Position numbers and translations under genes: made by a program. A stretch of 26,650 bases of DNA from an uncultured Flavobacteriales bacterium (lineage in GTDB: Bacteria > Bacteroidota > Bacteroidia > Flavobacteriales > Crocinitomicaceae), in contig CAMLIF010000049.1 of the NCBI GenBank assembly GCA_946479985.1, positions 1 to 26,650 on the forward strand, given 5' to 3'. A model generated the notes under the pieces. It was not told the origin of the DNA. It did no database searches and saw only the letters and a program-made list of their open reading frames with translations. This document shows positions 1 through 6,758 of this stretch, piece by piece (positions within the stretch are counted from its first letter, which is position 1; every line of letters begins with the position of its first letter).

Positions 1-109
1 GATGATCTCTGTGCAGCACCCACAAAAAGCCATGCATCACGTATTTGTGAATTACCCAGGTTGCAGCTTCCATAATGAAAAATGTAGCCAGAACAATGAT
101 CAAATTCAT
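1..109 (-). CDS. crtZ: Beta-carotene hydroxylase CrtZ, N-terminal part only (cut by window edge)
   Basis: This is the 5' end of a minus-strand gene that runs off the left edge; 36 codons are visible. The translation starts MNLIIVLATFFIMEAATW, a membrane segment, and continues with HKYVMH and then HRDH. These fit the first histidine boxes (HxxxxH and HxxHH) of the di-iron fatty-acid-hydroxylase superfamily, and the MEAATW...HKYVMHGFLW context is typical of CrtZ. CrtZ adds 3- and 3'-hydroxyls to the ionone rings of beta-carotene, giving zeaxanthin, in the cytoplasmic membrane. The start codon overlaps the stop of the SRPBCC gene by four bases (ATGA), so it is probably the last visible gene of the crt operon and translationally coupled. 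The remaining histidine boxes lie outside the window, so catalytic integrity cannot be judged. Confidence 0.88.
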   Translation of the reverse strand, partial: MNLIIVLATFFIMEAATWVIHKYVMHGFLWVLHRDH

Positions 110-576
110 ATCTCTTTATTTTTAAGAAAATAATCTTCCAGTACCTGGAATCTGAAATCAAAAATATGCTCCAATTTTCGTTTTACGACCAAACTGTGCA
201 TCATTGTTCCGAGATAACCCAGGGGAAGCTGATAATCAACCGTATCTTTCATTAAAACACCTTCTTCATTTTCTATGAATTCATGAAAGTGATTCCACAT
301 TTTATAAGGCCCTTTCTGCTGAAAATCAGTAAAACTTCTCAGGTAATCAACCTGTGTGATCTTCGTTTGCCATTTCAGTGAAATATTGAAGAGCGGACTA
401 ACCTTGTAATCGATAATCATTCCTTCAAAAATCTCAATATTGTCTACATCAGACAGTATTCGGAATTTCATTTCTTTCGGTGAAATTTTCTCCAGATTAT
501 TAGGCGATGAGAAAAACCTCCAGGCCGTATCTATGGAACAATTTAATTGCTGTGTTTTCTCCAAACGATAAATCAT
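106..576 (-). CDS. SRPBCC (START-like) domain protein in the carotenoid operon
   Basis: A 156-aa protein that is one SRPBCC/polyketide-cyclase-like fold. It begins MIYRLEKTQQL with the typical first strand, then an AWRFFSSPNNLEKISPKEM helix (residues about 18-36), central strands with ISLKWQTKITQVD, and a long C-terminal helix around VVKRKLEHIFDFR. The family forms a deep hydrophobic pocket for lipids or polyketides. No signal peptide is visible, so it should be cytosolic. It lies 3 nt after the small exported-protein gene and overlaps crtZ by 4 nt, so it belongs to the carotenoid transcription unit. I recall similar genes next to crtB/crtZ in other Bacteroidetes, but the role is unproven. 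A job in binding or handing over a carotenoid or its precursor is an inference from fold and position. Confidence 0.8.
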   Translation of the reverse strand: MIYRLEKTQQLNCSIDTAWRFFSSPNNLEKISPKEMKFRILSDVDNIEIFEGMIIDYKVSPLFNISLKWQTKITQVDYLRSFTDFQQKGPYKMWNHFHEFIENEEGVLMKDTVDYQLPLGYLGTMMHSLVVKRKLEHIFDFRFQVLEDYFLKNKEI

Positions 577-579
577 AGT

Positions 580-1032
580 TTAACTTTCAATTAATGCTTT
601 AACCATTTTCTTTAACTGCTCTGAAGTTATTGAACTCAAATGGTCTTTCAGGAATTTTTTGTCGGAAGCTATATTCGAACTGTAACCAAGAAAAGCGGGA
701 CAGTTTTTCTGAACTGATAACCGAATGAACCGGATCTCTACGTTATTCGGTTCTTTCTGCACCGCCATTTCAATTGCAACTCTTCCTTTCGTAAAAGTAT
801 TCATCTTTGAAACCGGATTGAATACATGATTTGCCCAAATCGTTTGAAAAGCTCCTAAATAAGCAAGATGCACCTGTGATTCAACTTTCACGCTTAGTTT
901 GTCGATAATTGATTTACAAAGCGTTTCATCATTCACAGCTTTCGCATAATTCTTTCTCAGGTATTCTAAATCTGTTGCATTCAGACAGGTTGCAGACGTA
1001 ACAACCAAAATAAAAAGCATCATCTTTATCAT
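580..1032 (-). CDS. Small exported protein of unknown function in the carotenoid operon
   Basis: A 150-aa protein with a short hydrophobic N-terminus (MIKMMLFILVVTSATCLNA) that reads as a Sec signal peptide, so the mature part is probably periplasmic. The body is helical, with AYLGAFQTIWANHVFNP around residues 57-73 and a segment KEPNNVEIRFIRLSVQKN around 93-110 that resembles one TPR-like helix pair. I do not recognise a named family and no catalytic motif is visible. The start overlaps the crtB stop by four bases (ATGA) and the stop is 3 nt before the SRPBCC gene, so it is almost certainly co-transcribed and coupled. Why an exported protein sits inside an operon of cytosolic and membrane carotenoid enzymes is unclear; a role in the envelope where carotenoids end up is only inference. 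Confidence 0.75.
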   Translation of the reverse strand: MIKMMLFILVVTSATCLNATDLEYLRKNYAKAVNDETLCKSIIDKLSVKVESQVHLAYLGAFQTIWANHVFNPVSKMNTFTKGRVAIEMAVQKEPNNVEIRFIRLSVQKNCPAFLGYSSNIASDKKFLKDHLSSITSEQLKKMVKALIES

Positions 1033-1865
1033 AACAGCATCATTTTATATTGAACATAACTTCTCATCATTAAGGAAATTTTTTTAGCATCCGGAATCCG
1101 GATTCGTTCATTTGCAATGATCTCGGCAGAAGTGTTTTTAATCTTCTTCAGCAGGGAATTGTAATACCTGTAAGCCAAATAAACTCCGAATTTGGAGGAA
1201 GAAGGTAATTTTTGAATTCCTACCAGGGCTTCCTTAAATTCGAGTTCAATTTCCTTTTCAATGGCCGACTTGGCCTGGTTAGAAAAGTTCTGCATGTCAA
1301 TATTCGGGAAATAAGTTCTGCCCAAAATATGGTAATCATCTTTCAGATCCCGCAGAAAGTTCACCTTTTGAAAAGCCGAACCCAATTTCATTGCATAAGG
1401 TTTCAGGTTCACATAAGCGGCTTTATCTCCTTCAACAAATACATGAAGGCACATCAAACCAACTACTTCCGCAGAACCTAAAATGTATTCGTTATAGAGA
1501 TCGGAATCGTATTCTTTCTTCATTAGGTCCATTTCCATACTGTGCAGGAACTGTTCAATCAAGCGCCGGTTAATATTGTACTTCTGTACCGTTTCCTGGA
1601 ACGATTGCAGAATCGGGTTCAGGGAAATTCCCTCATCCAAAGCCTGCCAGGTTTGTTCTTTAAATCGCTGAAGCAGCTCTTCTTTATTATAAAGGTGGAA
1701 ACTATCCACTATTTCGTCGGCCAAACGCACAAAACCATAAATAGCATATATTCCCGGACGAAGCGATGAACTTAAAGCATTGATTCCGAGAGAAAAGCTG
1801 GTACTGTACTTTTTCGTGGTAATCTTACTCACGTCATAAGCTAATTCATCATACAGTTTTTTCAT
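1029..1865 (-). CDS. crtB: Phytoene synthase CrtB
   Basis: A 278-aa trans-isoprenyl diphosphate synthase (squalene/phytoene synthase family; the usual length is about 280-310). It would condense two geranylgeranyl diphosphates to phytoene, the first committed step of C40 carotenoid synthesis, at the inner face of the membrane. Both aspartate-rich Mg2+/diphosphate motifs are present: DEIVD at residues 50-54 within YGFVRLADEIVDSF, and DLKDD at 173-177 within VNFLRDLKDDYHILGRTYFP. The start lies inside the end of crtI (17-nt overlap) and the stop overlaps the next gene by 4 nt. Its place beside a CrtI-type desaturase and CrtZ favours phytoene synthase over squalene synthase. No odd features were seen. 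Confidence 0.95.
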   Translation of the reverse strand: MKKLYDELAYDVSKITTKKYSTSFSLGINALSSSLRPGIYAIYGFVRLADEIVDSFHLYNKEELLQRFKEQTWQALDEGISLNPILQSFQETVQKYNINRRLIEQFLHSMEMDLMKKEYDSDLYNEYILGSAEVVGLMCLHVFVEGDKAAYVNLKPYAMKLGSAFQKVNFLRDLKDDYHILGRTYFPNIDMQNFSNQAKSAIEKEIELEFKEALVGIQKLPSSSKFGVYLAYRYYNSLLKKIKNTSAEIIANERIRIPDAKKISLMMRSYVQYKMMLL

Positions 1866-3336
1866 AACGTGTTGTTTTAAGTTTATTCACTTCTGTTGCC
1901 ACAATTTTCCCCGAAATAATTGCAGGTGGAACCCCGGGGCCGGGAACAGTTAATTGTCCGGTATAAAAAAGATTGTTTATTTGTTTGTTCCTGATTGAAG
2001 GTTTTCGAACTGCAGTTTGGGCAAGTGTATTTGCTAATCCGTAGGCATTTCCCTGGTAAGCATTGTAATCACTTACAAAATCACTCACGCAGTAGCTTCG
2101 CTTATAATCAATTTTAGAAAGTAAATCTTTCGCCCCGGTGTGTTTTTCCAGACGATCAATCATAGTCAGCAGGTATTCTTCACGAATTGCTTCTTCATCA
2201 TCTATACCCGTTGCCAACGGCATCAGGAGGAATACATTTTCATGTCCTTCAGGAGCAAGTCCGGAATCTGTTTTAGAAGGACAACACGCGTAGAACAGCG
2301 GTTTTTCAGGCCATCTTTTATTCCCGTAAATGGCATCAACATGTTCATCGAGATCGTGCTCAAAAAACAAGGTATGGTGCTTCAAATTCGGAATTTCTTC
2401 CTGGAATCCCAAATAATAGATCAAACATGACGGAGCAAAAGTGCGGCTTGTCCAATATTCATTGGAATAATTTCTCAGATTTTGATCCAGAAGCTGTTCG
2501 GTATGATGATAGTCAGAAGAGGCAATAACGGCATCGAACGATAAAAGTTCGCCATTCACCAATAACGAAGTCACCTGGCCGTTCTTAACTAATATTTTCT
2601 CTACATTTTGATTGAAATGAAACTGAGCTCCCTGGTTTTCGGCAACTTTTTGCATTGCCAGAACCAATTCATAGAAACCACCCATCGGATACCAGGTCCC
2701 AAGAGCGTAACCGCCATAGTTCATTAAACTGTACATAGCAGGAATATTTTTTGGTGAAGCACCGAGGAAAATAACCGGAAACTCCATTAAAGCGCGCAGA
2801 TAAGGATGTTTAAAATATTTACCAACATACGACCGGAAATTCGAAAGCAAATCAAGTTTCAGCGAGCTCTTCGCAATTTTAAGAGATACAAACTCAAACC
2901 AGGAATGGCAGGGCTTATTCACGAAATCCTGCATTCCAACTTCATACTTGAACCTGGCAGATTTCATGAACTTGTCGAACTTAATCCCCGCACCCTCTTC
3001 CAGCCTTTCGAATAAACCTCTCAGGTGGTTGTACGATTCCGGAATTTTCAGCGATCCAACTCCAAAGATTATTTCAAACTGGGGATCGAGTTTCACCAAA
3101 TCATAGAAATCTGCCGATTTCGTATTGAAATCATTAAAAAAACGCTCAATCAAATCGGGCATCCAATACCAGCTTGGCCCCATATCGAATGTGTAGCCGT
3201 TATCTGTAATGAATTGCCGCGCCCTGCCACCGGGAATTTCATTTTTCTCAAACACGTGTACTTCATGTCCTTCTTTTGCGCTGTATGCAGCCGCCGACAA
3301 CCCTGAGAATCCTGAACCAATTATTGCGATTTTCAT
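1849..3336 (-). CDS. crtI: Phytoene desaturase CrtI
   Basis: A 495-aa FAD-dependent phytoene desaturase, the usual length for bacterial CrtI. It would introduce the conjugated double bonds that turn phytoene into lycopene (or neurosporene). The N-terminus has the dinucleotide-binding motif IIGSGFSGLSAAAYSAKEG (residues about 5-23), followed by the FEKNEIPGGRA strand-turn. The C-terminus carries the family hallmark NLFYTGQLTVPGPGVPPA and SGKIVATEV, which closes the FAD site. There is no signal peptide; CrtI enzymes are peripheral membrane proteins. It starts 7 nt after the marR-type gene stop and overlaps crtB by 17 nt. The product number (3- or 4-step) cannot be told from sequence, but a downstream crtZ implies that cyclised beta-carotene is made, probably with a cyclase gene beyond the left edge. 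Confidence 0.95.
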   Translation of the reverse strand: MKIAIIGSGFSGLSAAAYSAKEGHEVHVFEKNEIPGGRARQFITDNGYTFDMGPSWYWMPDLIERFFNDFNTKSADFYDLVKLDPQFEIIFGVGSLKIPESYNHLRGLFERLEEGAGIKFDKFMKSARFKYEVGMQDFVNKPCHSWFEFVSLKIAKSSLKLDLLSNFRSYVGKYFKHPYLRALMEFPVIFLGASPKNIPAMYSLMNYGGYALGTWYPMGGFYELVLAMQKVAENQGAQFHFNQNVEKILVKNGQVTSLLVNGELLSFDAVIASSDYHHTEQLLDQNLRNYSNEYWTSRTFAPSCLIYYLGFQEEIPNLKHHTLFFEHDLDEHVDAIYGNKRWPEKPLFYACCPSKTDSGLAPEGHENVFLLMPLATGIDDEEAIREEYLLTMIDRLEKHTGAKDLLSKIDYKRSYCVSDFVSDYNAYQGNAYGLANTLAQTAVRKPSIRNKQINNLFYTGQLTVPGPGVPPAIISGKIVATEVNKLKTTRYEKTV

Positions 3337-3343
3337 GATGATC

Positions 3344-4015
3344 TTAGTTTACTGATGGTAAATAATCGGTCATAACTTTTTTCAAAAGCTCGGATGAATC
3401 GAAGTTTTTGACGTAAATGTCCTGATGAAAATGAGTCAGTTTCCCCAATAATCGAATCAGTTCCAACTTCTCGGTAATTGATAAATCACCGGAAACAATC
3501 TGGGTAGCCTGTCTGATTTTGGTCATGTGTTTGTCAAGGGTTTCTAACCCAAAGTCTGTAATTTCAATGACCTTACTTCGTTTGTCTTTTTGTGAGTCTG
3601 ATTGTGCTACCCAGCCTTGTTTAATTAACCGGTTTATAATTTGTATTCCTGTAGGTTTATCCTGTATATTCATTTTAATCAATTCCATTTTCCCCATTGC
3701 ACCAAATGCTTTCAGATTAATCAGATAAATAAACTCTTCCTGGGTAGAAAAAGGAGAATCGTGCATTGCCGACTTAGAGTACATTTTCGCATACTTACTT
3801 AAGTGAACAAGCATGGTACTAATAACACTTTCAGCAGATCTTCCCTGATCTTTAAATTCCCAATCGGGTTCAGCCTGTCTGTTTTGCGACATTCCGACCA
3901 AATCAGCAATCCAAAGTTTAAAACCGTCAATGTCAGGCGAGAAACCATTTTCTGCAATTGTTGCATCAAACTCTTCCAGAAGTTGCACTACCTTTTTAAA
4001 TAAATTATAATCCAT
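3344..4015 (-). CDS. MarR-family winged-helix regulator heading the carotenoid operon
   Basis: A 223-aa protein, longer than the usual 140-160 aa of MarR. The first 60-80 residues are an extra N-terminal helical region (DYNLFKKVVQLLEEF...), followed by a MarR-like core. In the core, FGAMGKMELIKMNIQDKPTGIQIINRL (given here for the motif, residues about 104-130) reads as the helix-turn-helix, and DKRSKVIEITDFG as the wing with its typical D-x-R-S. A C-terminal helix pair for dimerisation follows. The start is the ATG of MDYNLFKK. It is the first gene of the crt operon, 7 nt before crtI. Two AAGTAT-N6-ATACTT palindromes lie in its promoter, so autoregulation together with the pigment genes is likely. 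MarR proteins mostly repress and respond to small ligands or oxidants; the signal here is unknown. Confidence 0.9.
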   Translation of the reverse strand: MDYNLFKKVVQLLEEFDATIAENGFSPDIDGFKLWIADLVGMSQNRQAEPDWEFKDQGRSAESVISTMLVHLSKYAKMYSKSAMHDSPFSTQEEFIYLINLKAFGAMGKMELIKMNIQDKPTGIQIINRLIKQGWVAQSDSQKDKRSKVIEITDFGLETLDKHMTKIRQATQIVSGDLSITEKLELIRLLGKLTHFHQDIYVKNFDSSELLKKVMTDYLPSVN

Positions 4016-4034
4016 GGAATTGTAAAGTCAAATA

Positions 4035-4052
4035 AAGTATTCAAATATACTT
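4035..4052. promoter_or_regulatory. Candidate MarR operator 1 (AAGTAT-N6-ATACTT)
   Basis: A palindrome of two 6-bp arms, AAGTAT and ATACTT, around a 6-bp spacer (TCAAAT). Symmetry extends outward with one indel: TCAAATA on the left flank against TATTTGA on the right. It lies 20 bp upstream of the marR-type start codon and covers the candidate -7 box at 4042-4049. Size and symmetry fit a MarR-dimer site. Its assignment to this regulator is inferred from position. Confidence 0.6.
4042..4049 (-). promoter_or_regulatory. Candidate -7 box of the carotenoid operon promoter
   Basis: On the minus strand this reads TATATTTG, an exact match to the Bacteroidetes sigma-ABfr -7 consensus TAnnTTTG. It would place transcription start near 4035, giving a leader of about 20 nt before the ATG at 4015. 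I do not see a clear -33 TTG at the usual 17-23 nt spacing, which lowers confidence. It lies inside candidate operator 1, so regulator binding would block RNA polymerase. Confidence 0.45.
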
Positions 4053-4075
4053 ATTTGAAATGAATAGAAATAAAT

Positions 4076-4097
4076 AAAAGTATAATAATATACTTTT
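4076..4097. promoter_or_regulatory. Candidate MarR operator 2 (perfect 9-bp inverted repeat)
   Basis: The sequence AAAAGTATA-ATAA-TATACTTTT is a perfect palindrome with 9-bp arms. It contains the same AAGTAT-N6-ATACTT core (4078-4095) as operator 1. The two centres are 43 bp apart, close to four DNA helical turns, so dimers would bind on the same face. It lies between the divergent marR-type gene and the 85-aa gene at 4153 and could affect both. Confidence 0.6.
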
Positions 4098-4152
4098 TAA
4101 CATTCTAAGTTATACCTGACCAACTTTAAGGCTATTTTCATTACTTTTAATC

Positions 4153-4410
4153 ATGTCTGAAACGAATCAAAACAAGCTCAAATTTTATGAATTCCTGAAC
4201 GGTGATTTATCGTCGGAAGCGTTCGAAACATGGGTTTTCAAGAGTAAAACACTGGAAATAACACTTTCGGCCGACGACTATTTTGATCTGATTGAATTCA
4301 ACTTTAAGAACCCTGCTTTTGTTGCGTTTGTAGAATCGCTGGTTAAAAAGTATTTCGATTGGAATGAATTTGAGCAGTGGAAGAAGGATCGTCAAAAGAA
4401 TCACAAATAA
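4153..4410 (+). CDS. Small protein of unknown function, divergent from marR
   Basis: An 85-aa acidic-then-basic protein starting MSETNQNKLKFYEFLNGDLS. It has aromatic-rich segments FETWVFKSKTLEITLSADDY (about 24-43), FDLIEFNFKN and YFDWNEFEQWKKDRQKN at the C-terminus. There is no signal peptide or membrane segment, so it is probably cytosolic. The pattern 'FYEFLNGDLS...FETWV...LE..L...YFDLIEFNF' resembles a group of short Bacteroidetes hypothetical proteins I have seen without a function; I do not recognise a named family. It is transcribed away from marR, and the 137-bp gap between them contains the two candidate operators, so it could be co-regulated. A weak -7-like TACTTTTA is just upstream. 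The ORF is short, but its composition is protein-like. Confidence 0.6.
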   Translation: MSETNQNKLKFYEFLNGDLSSEAFETWVFKSKTLEITLSADDYFDLIEFNFKNPAFVAFVESLVKKYFDWNEFEQWKKDRQKNHK

Positions 4411-4472
4411 TTTCATTTGAGACGAATACTCACGGATTCTTGTTTTTGGAGGAATTGAACTAATTTGAATTT

Positions 4473-4568
4473 CTATTCCTTGTCAACCACCGACATAAAA
4501 TGAGACTTGGAATCCTTGAGACAAGTATCCATTATTTCAATCTCTTCCTTTCTTCCAACAATTTTCAT
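4473..4568 (-). pseudogene. Remnant of an AAA-type ATPase gene (N-terminal 31 codons)
   Basis: A 31-codon minus-strand ORF starts MKIVGRKEEIEIMDTCLKDS and ends KSHFMSVVDKE-stop. This matches the N-terminus of the DUF234-linked/archaeal-type ATPases, which typically read 'KIIGRKKEIEIL...SKKSEFIAVYGRRRVGKT'. Here the reading stops exactly where the P-loop (GRRRVGKT) should begin. No Walker A, Walker B or remaining domain is found in the roughly 60 bases downstream before the 85-aa gene. I read it as the decayed 5' stub of a lost ATPase gene; a chance resemblance is possible but the register match over about 25 residues is good. It lies in the 319-bp gap 4411-4729, which also holds the hairpin at 4578-4622 and the promoter at 4662-4689. 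Confidence 0.5.
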
Positions 4569-4577
4569 ATCCAAACT

Positions 4578-4622
4578 ATATTCCGCGGAATCTTGTAAAA
4601 CTTAGTGCTTTCCGCGAAATAT
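4578..4622. repeat. Imperfect inverted repeat with ATTCCGCGGAAT arm
   Basis: The left arm ATATTCCGCGGAAT (4578-4591) and right arm TTTCCGCGAAATAT (4609-4622) are complementary at 12 of 14 positions around a 17-nt loop. The left arm itself contains the perfect 12-bp palindrome ATTCCGCGGAAT. It has no T-run, so it is not a convincing terminator. It lies immediately upstream of the ATPase stub and could be a dispersed palindromic element or an old mobile-element end. Confidence 0.4.
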
Positions 4623-4661
4623 AAAACAATGCATTACAACTTTTATTCAACTTATAATTTC

Positions 4662-4689
4662 TTGTTCAATCAGGCTTTGGCTATATTTA
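4662..4689 (+). promoter_or_regulatory. Candidate promoter of the AHSA1-like gene pair
   Basis: A TTG (4662-4664), a 17-nt spacer, and TATATTTA (4682-4689) fit the Bacteroidetes -33/-7 pattern, with the last base A instead of G. It would start transcription about 30-35 nt before the ATG at 4730. Confidence 0.35.
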
Positions 4690-4729
4690 ACTCATTGAAT
4701 CAGTAAGACAATTATCAAATTTTGAAAAG

Positions 4730-5173
4730 ATGGACCCGGATAACGAAATAGTCACTTCAAGAACCGTTAATGCTTCACGAGAACTAGCTTTTCGTGCCTG
4801 GACTGAACCGGAGCATTTGAAAAACTGGTGGGGACCTGCCGGATTTACGAATACTTTTCACGAATTCGATTTACGGGTTGGTGGTAAATGGACTTTTACG
4901 ATGCACGGCCCGGAAAAAGGGAATTATCAGAATGCATGTGAGTTTACCGTTGTTGATAAACCAAACCATCTCCGATGGAAACGTCATTCACAACCCTTGT
5001 TTCAGGTAGATGTAACGTTTGAAGAAATTGATGACGAGCACACACACATTGTCTTCCGGCAGATTTTTGATTCAGTGGAAGAATGCAGCAAGATCAAAAA
5101 ATATACTGAAGGTAAAAACGATGAAAATTTCGATAAGCTTGAAAAAGAATTAATCAAAATGAAAGGATCATGA
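4730..5173 (+). CDS. AHSA1-like SRPBCC domain protein
   Basis: A 147-aa single-domain protein of the AHSA1 (Aha1 C-terminal-like) branch of the SRPBCC fold. Visible marks are the first strand with SRTVNASRELAFRAWTEPEH, the family motif NWWGPAGF (about 33-40), GGKWTFTMHGPEKG (about 52-65), and the late strand VDVTFEEIDDEHTHIVFRQIF. The length and full fold look intact, and it is predicted cytosolic. Members bind hydrophobic ligands, but most bacterial ones have no known substrate, and none can be assigned here. The stop overlaps the start of the next gene by 4 nt (ATGA), so it is coupled to the membrane protein that follows. In other bacteria such genes often follow ArsR-type regulators; none is present here. 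Confidence 0.85.
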   Translation: MDPDNEIVTSRTVNASRELAFRAWTEPEHLKNWWGPAGFTNTFHEFDLRVGGKWTFTMHGPEKGNYQNACEFTVVDKPNHLRWKRHSQPLFQVDVTFEEIDDEHTHIVFRQIFDSVEECSKIKKYTEGKNDENFDKLEKELIKMKGS

Positions 5174-5973
5174 AGCATTCGAATATTTTATCCGTTGGCT
5201 TTCTTGCAGGTCTTACCTTGCTTTTACTAAACGATTTCTATTTCAAAGAATTCTTCCACAACACGTTCACCGGAAAACTCAGTGATTTCGCCGGACTGTT
5301 CATCTTCCCTATTTTCCTTGGTTTGATCAACAAAAAGAATATCTGGCTGAATTACGTTTTCACCATTTTGCTCTTTGTTTTTTGGAAGTCGGATTTATCA
5401 ACCGGCACACTTATCTCCATCAATCACATTTTCCACACCGGGTTTTCGCGTATAGTTGATTACTCTGATTTCGTCGCTTTGCTCATTCTCCCACTAAGCT
5501 ACTTTTACAATGAAAAATCGCGTAAAAACATTAACCTGGCAATTTTGAAACCGGGAGTTATCTGCTTGTCTCTATTTTCATTTTACGCTACTTCGGCTCC
5601 GGATATGAATTCAAAGGAAGATATGCACCTAACGGGTGGTTATTACAAAGTATGGGATTATGACACCTACGGAAAAGATGTTTTCGAAATTGGCTACAAC
5701 AATGATTCGTCTTCGAGTTATGGAATTGTGATAGGCCCGGATGTCCTCGAATACGGATTTAACGCCGATTTCATTCTTGCAAAACTGAATCCCGGAACGG
5801 ATGCAAATACTATTGATACCACAAAATTGGAATACACTATCCTGGTGGTTTCAAAAGATAGCACAGACATGTTTGGAAGCAAGGAAGTCTACGAAAAATT
5901 AGATGAGAAGCAATTCATCTCAAAACGGAAAGAGTTGGGGGTTCCTGATTCGGTGGTTTTACGGAAGCGTTGA
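5170..5973 (+). CDS. Membrane protein with LND...TGKLSDFAG signature, unknown function
   Basis: A 267-aa protein with about four or five membrane segments in the first 140 residues (around 5-22, 38-54, 59-75, 98-112 and 126-142) and then a soluble C-terminal half. The first loop has LLLNDFYFKEFFHNTFTGKLSDFAG; the LND and TGKLSDFAG pair recurs in unnamed membrane proteins of several phyla, so I treat it as a recognisable but uncharacterised family. The soluble part (about 145-267) is rich in Tyr, Asp and Gly and begins after a long apolar stretch, so it probably faces the periplasm. It overlaps the AHSA1-like gene by 4 nt and is probably coupled to it. No terminator hairpin with a T-run was found downstream. 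Confidence 0.75.
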   Translation: MKHSNILSVGFLAGLTLLLLNDFYFKEFFHNTFTGKLSDFAGLFIFPIFLGLINKKNIWLNYVFTILLFVFWKSDLSTGTLISINHIFHTGFSRIVDYSDFVALLILPLSYFYNEKSRKNINLAILKPGVICLSLFSFYATSAPDMNSKEDMHLTGGYYKVWDYDTYGKDVFEIGYNNDSSSSYGIVIGPDVLEYGFNADFILAKLNPGTDANTIDTTKLEYTILVVSKDSTDMFGSKEVYEKLDEKQFISKRKELGVPDSVVLRKR

Positions 5974-6066
5974 TTTTTGTTTTTTGGTTCTGTTATTTTG
6001 GAATGATTTGTTTCAGGGTAAAACTCCCTTGTACCCCTCTGAAAACAGGTGAATCTCATAATTTTA

Positions 6067-6074
6067 TAAATTTG
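6067..6074 (+). promoter_or_regulatory. Candidate -7 box for the lipoprotein gene pair
   Basis: TAAATTTG matches TAnnTTTG exactly, with a likely start of transcription near 6081 and a leader of about 50 nt before the ATG at 6132. The leader opens with an A/T-rich inverted repeat (6075-6098). No clear -33 TTG is seen. Confidence 0.4.
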
Positions 6075-6131
6075 TTTTTTTCGTTAACGCGAAAAAAACT
6101 ACCCTGATTAACTTTAAAGAGTTTAGATAAA

Positions 6132-6758
6132 ATGATCCAACCAATAATATACCTAGCAGCCTTCCTCTTGATAATTGCTGCCTCTTGCACTGAAAAACAG
6201 GAAACAGTTTACACCAAGACATTCAATACGAACGATCTTCCGGAATCAAAAGAAGCCGATCAAGCATTTATTGCTAAATACTCACAATACATAAATACCA
6301 CTGAGTTATTTGATCTTGATCCCCGTTCAAAGGCTATTTCCGAATTTTCTTCAAGAAGCTCAAAAGCCAATGGATTACAAAAAAGCATAGAATTCGAATT
6401 CGATTTTAAAAATACTCCCGAGATGTATTATTATACTTTAAACACTCTAACCGAATATAAAGATTCGGACGATGTTGGTCTCGGCTGGGATATAAGTGAG
6501 AGTGCTTTTTGGGCGGGAATCATGAGCAAAAGCATGAAAAAAGAAGAATTCTCAGAATATAAGAACTCAAAATTCCATTCACTCGGCGATTATTCAGAAT
6601 ACTCAGAAGCCCCAATCGGAGAAAAATCCCTGTTTATCTTCCATATTAAATGGAACAATCTGATCATTTATTATTCGCAGACTCTTCCTTCAACAATGAA
6701 AGATGAATTTGTAAAAATGGTTGAGCATAATTTCAAGGAAATTAAAACGAAGTCCTGA
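6132..6758 (+). CDS. Lipoprotein of unknown function
   Basis: A 208-aa protein whose N-terminus MIQPIIYLAAFLLIIAASC is a lipoprotein signal peptide with the acylated cysteine at residue 19. The mature part starts TEKQETVYTKTF and has mixed charged and aromatic segments, including FEFDFKNTPEMYYYTLNTL around 87-105 and LFIFHIKWNNLIIYYSQTLP around 166-185. I recognise no family and no catalytic motif. It should be anchored in the outer membrane or the periplasmic face of the inner membrane. The last base of its stop is the first base of the next start (TGATG), so it is coupled with the small membrane protein that follows. A TAAATTTG box lies upstream. Confidence 0.75.
   Translation: MIQPIIYLAAFLLIIAASCTEKQETVYTKTFNTNDLPESKEADQAFIAKYSQYINTTELFDLDPRSKAISEFSSRSSKANGLQKSIEFEFDFKNTPEMYYYTLNTLTEYKDSDDVGLGWDISESAFWAGIMSKSMKKEEFSEYKNSKFHSLGDYSEYSEAPIGEKSLFIFHIKWNNLIIYYSQTLPSTMKDEFVKMVEHNFKEIKTKS

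Noticed and set aside
6075..6098. TTTTTTTCG...CGAAAAAAA inverted repeat as a terminator
   Set aside because: Almost only A-T pairs, no T-run after the stem, and it follows a -7 box, so it is more likely the start of a leader.
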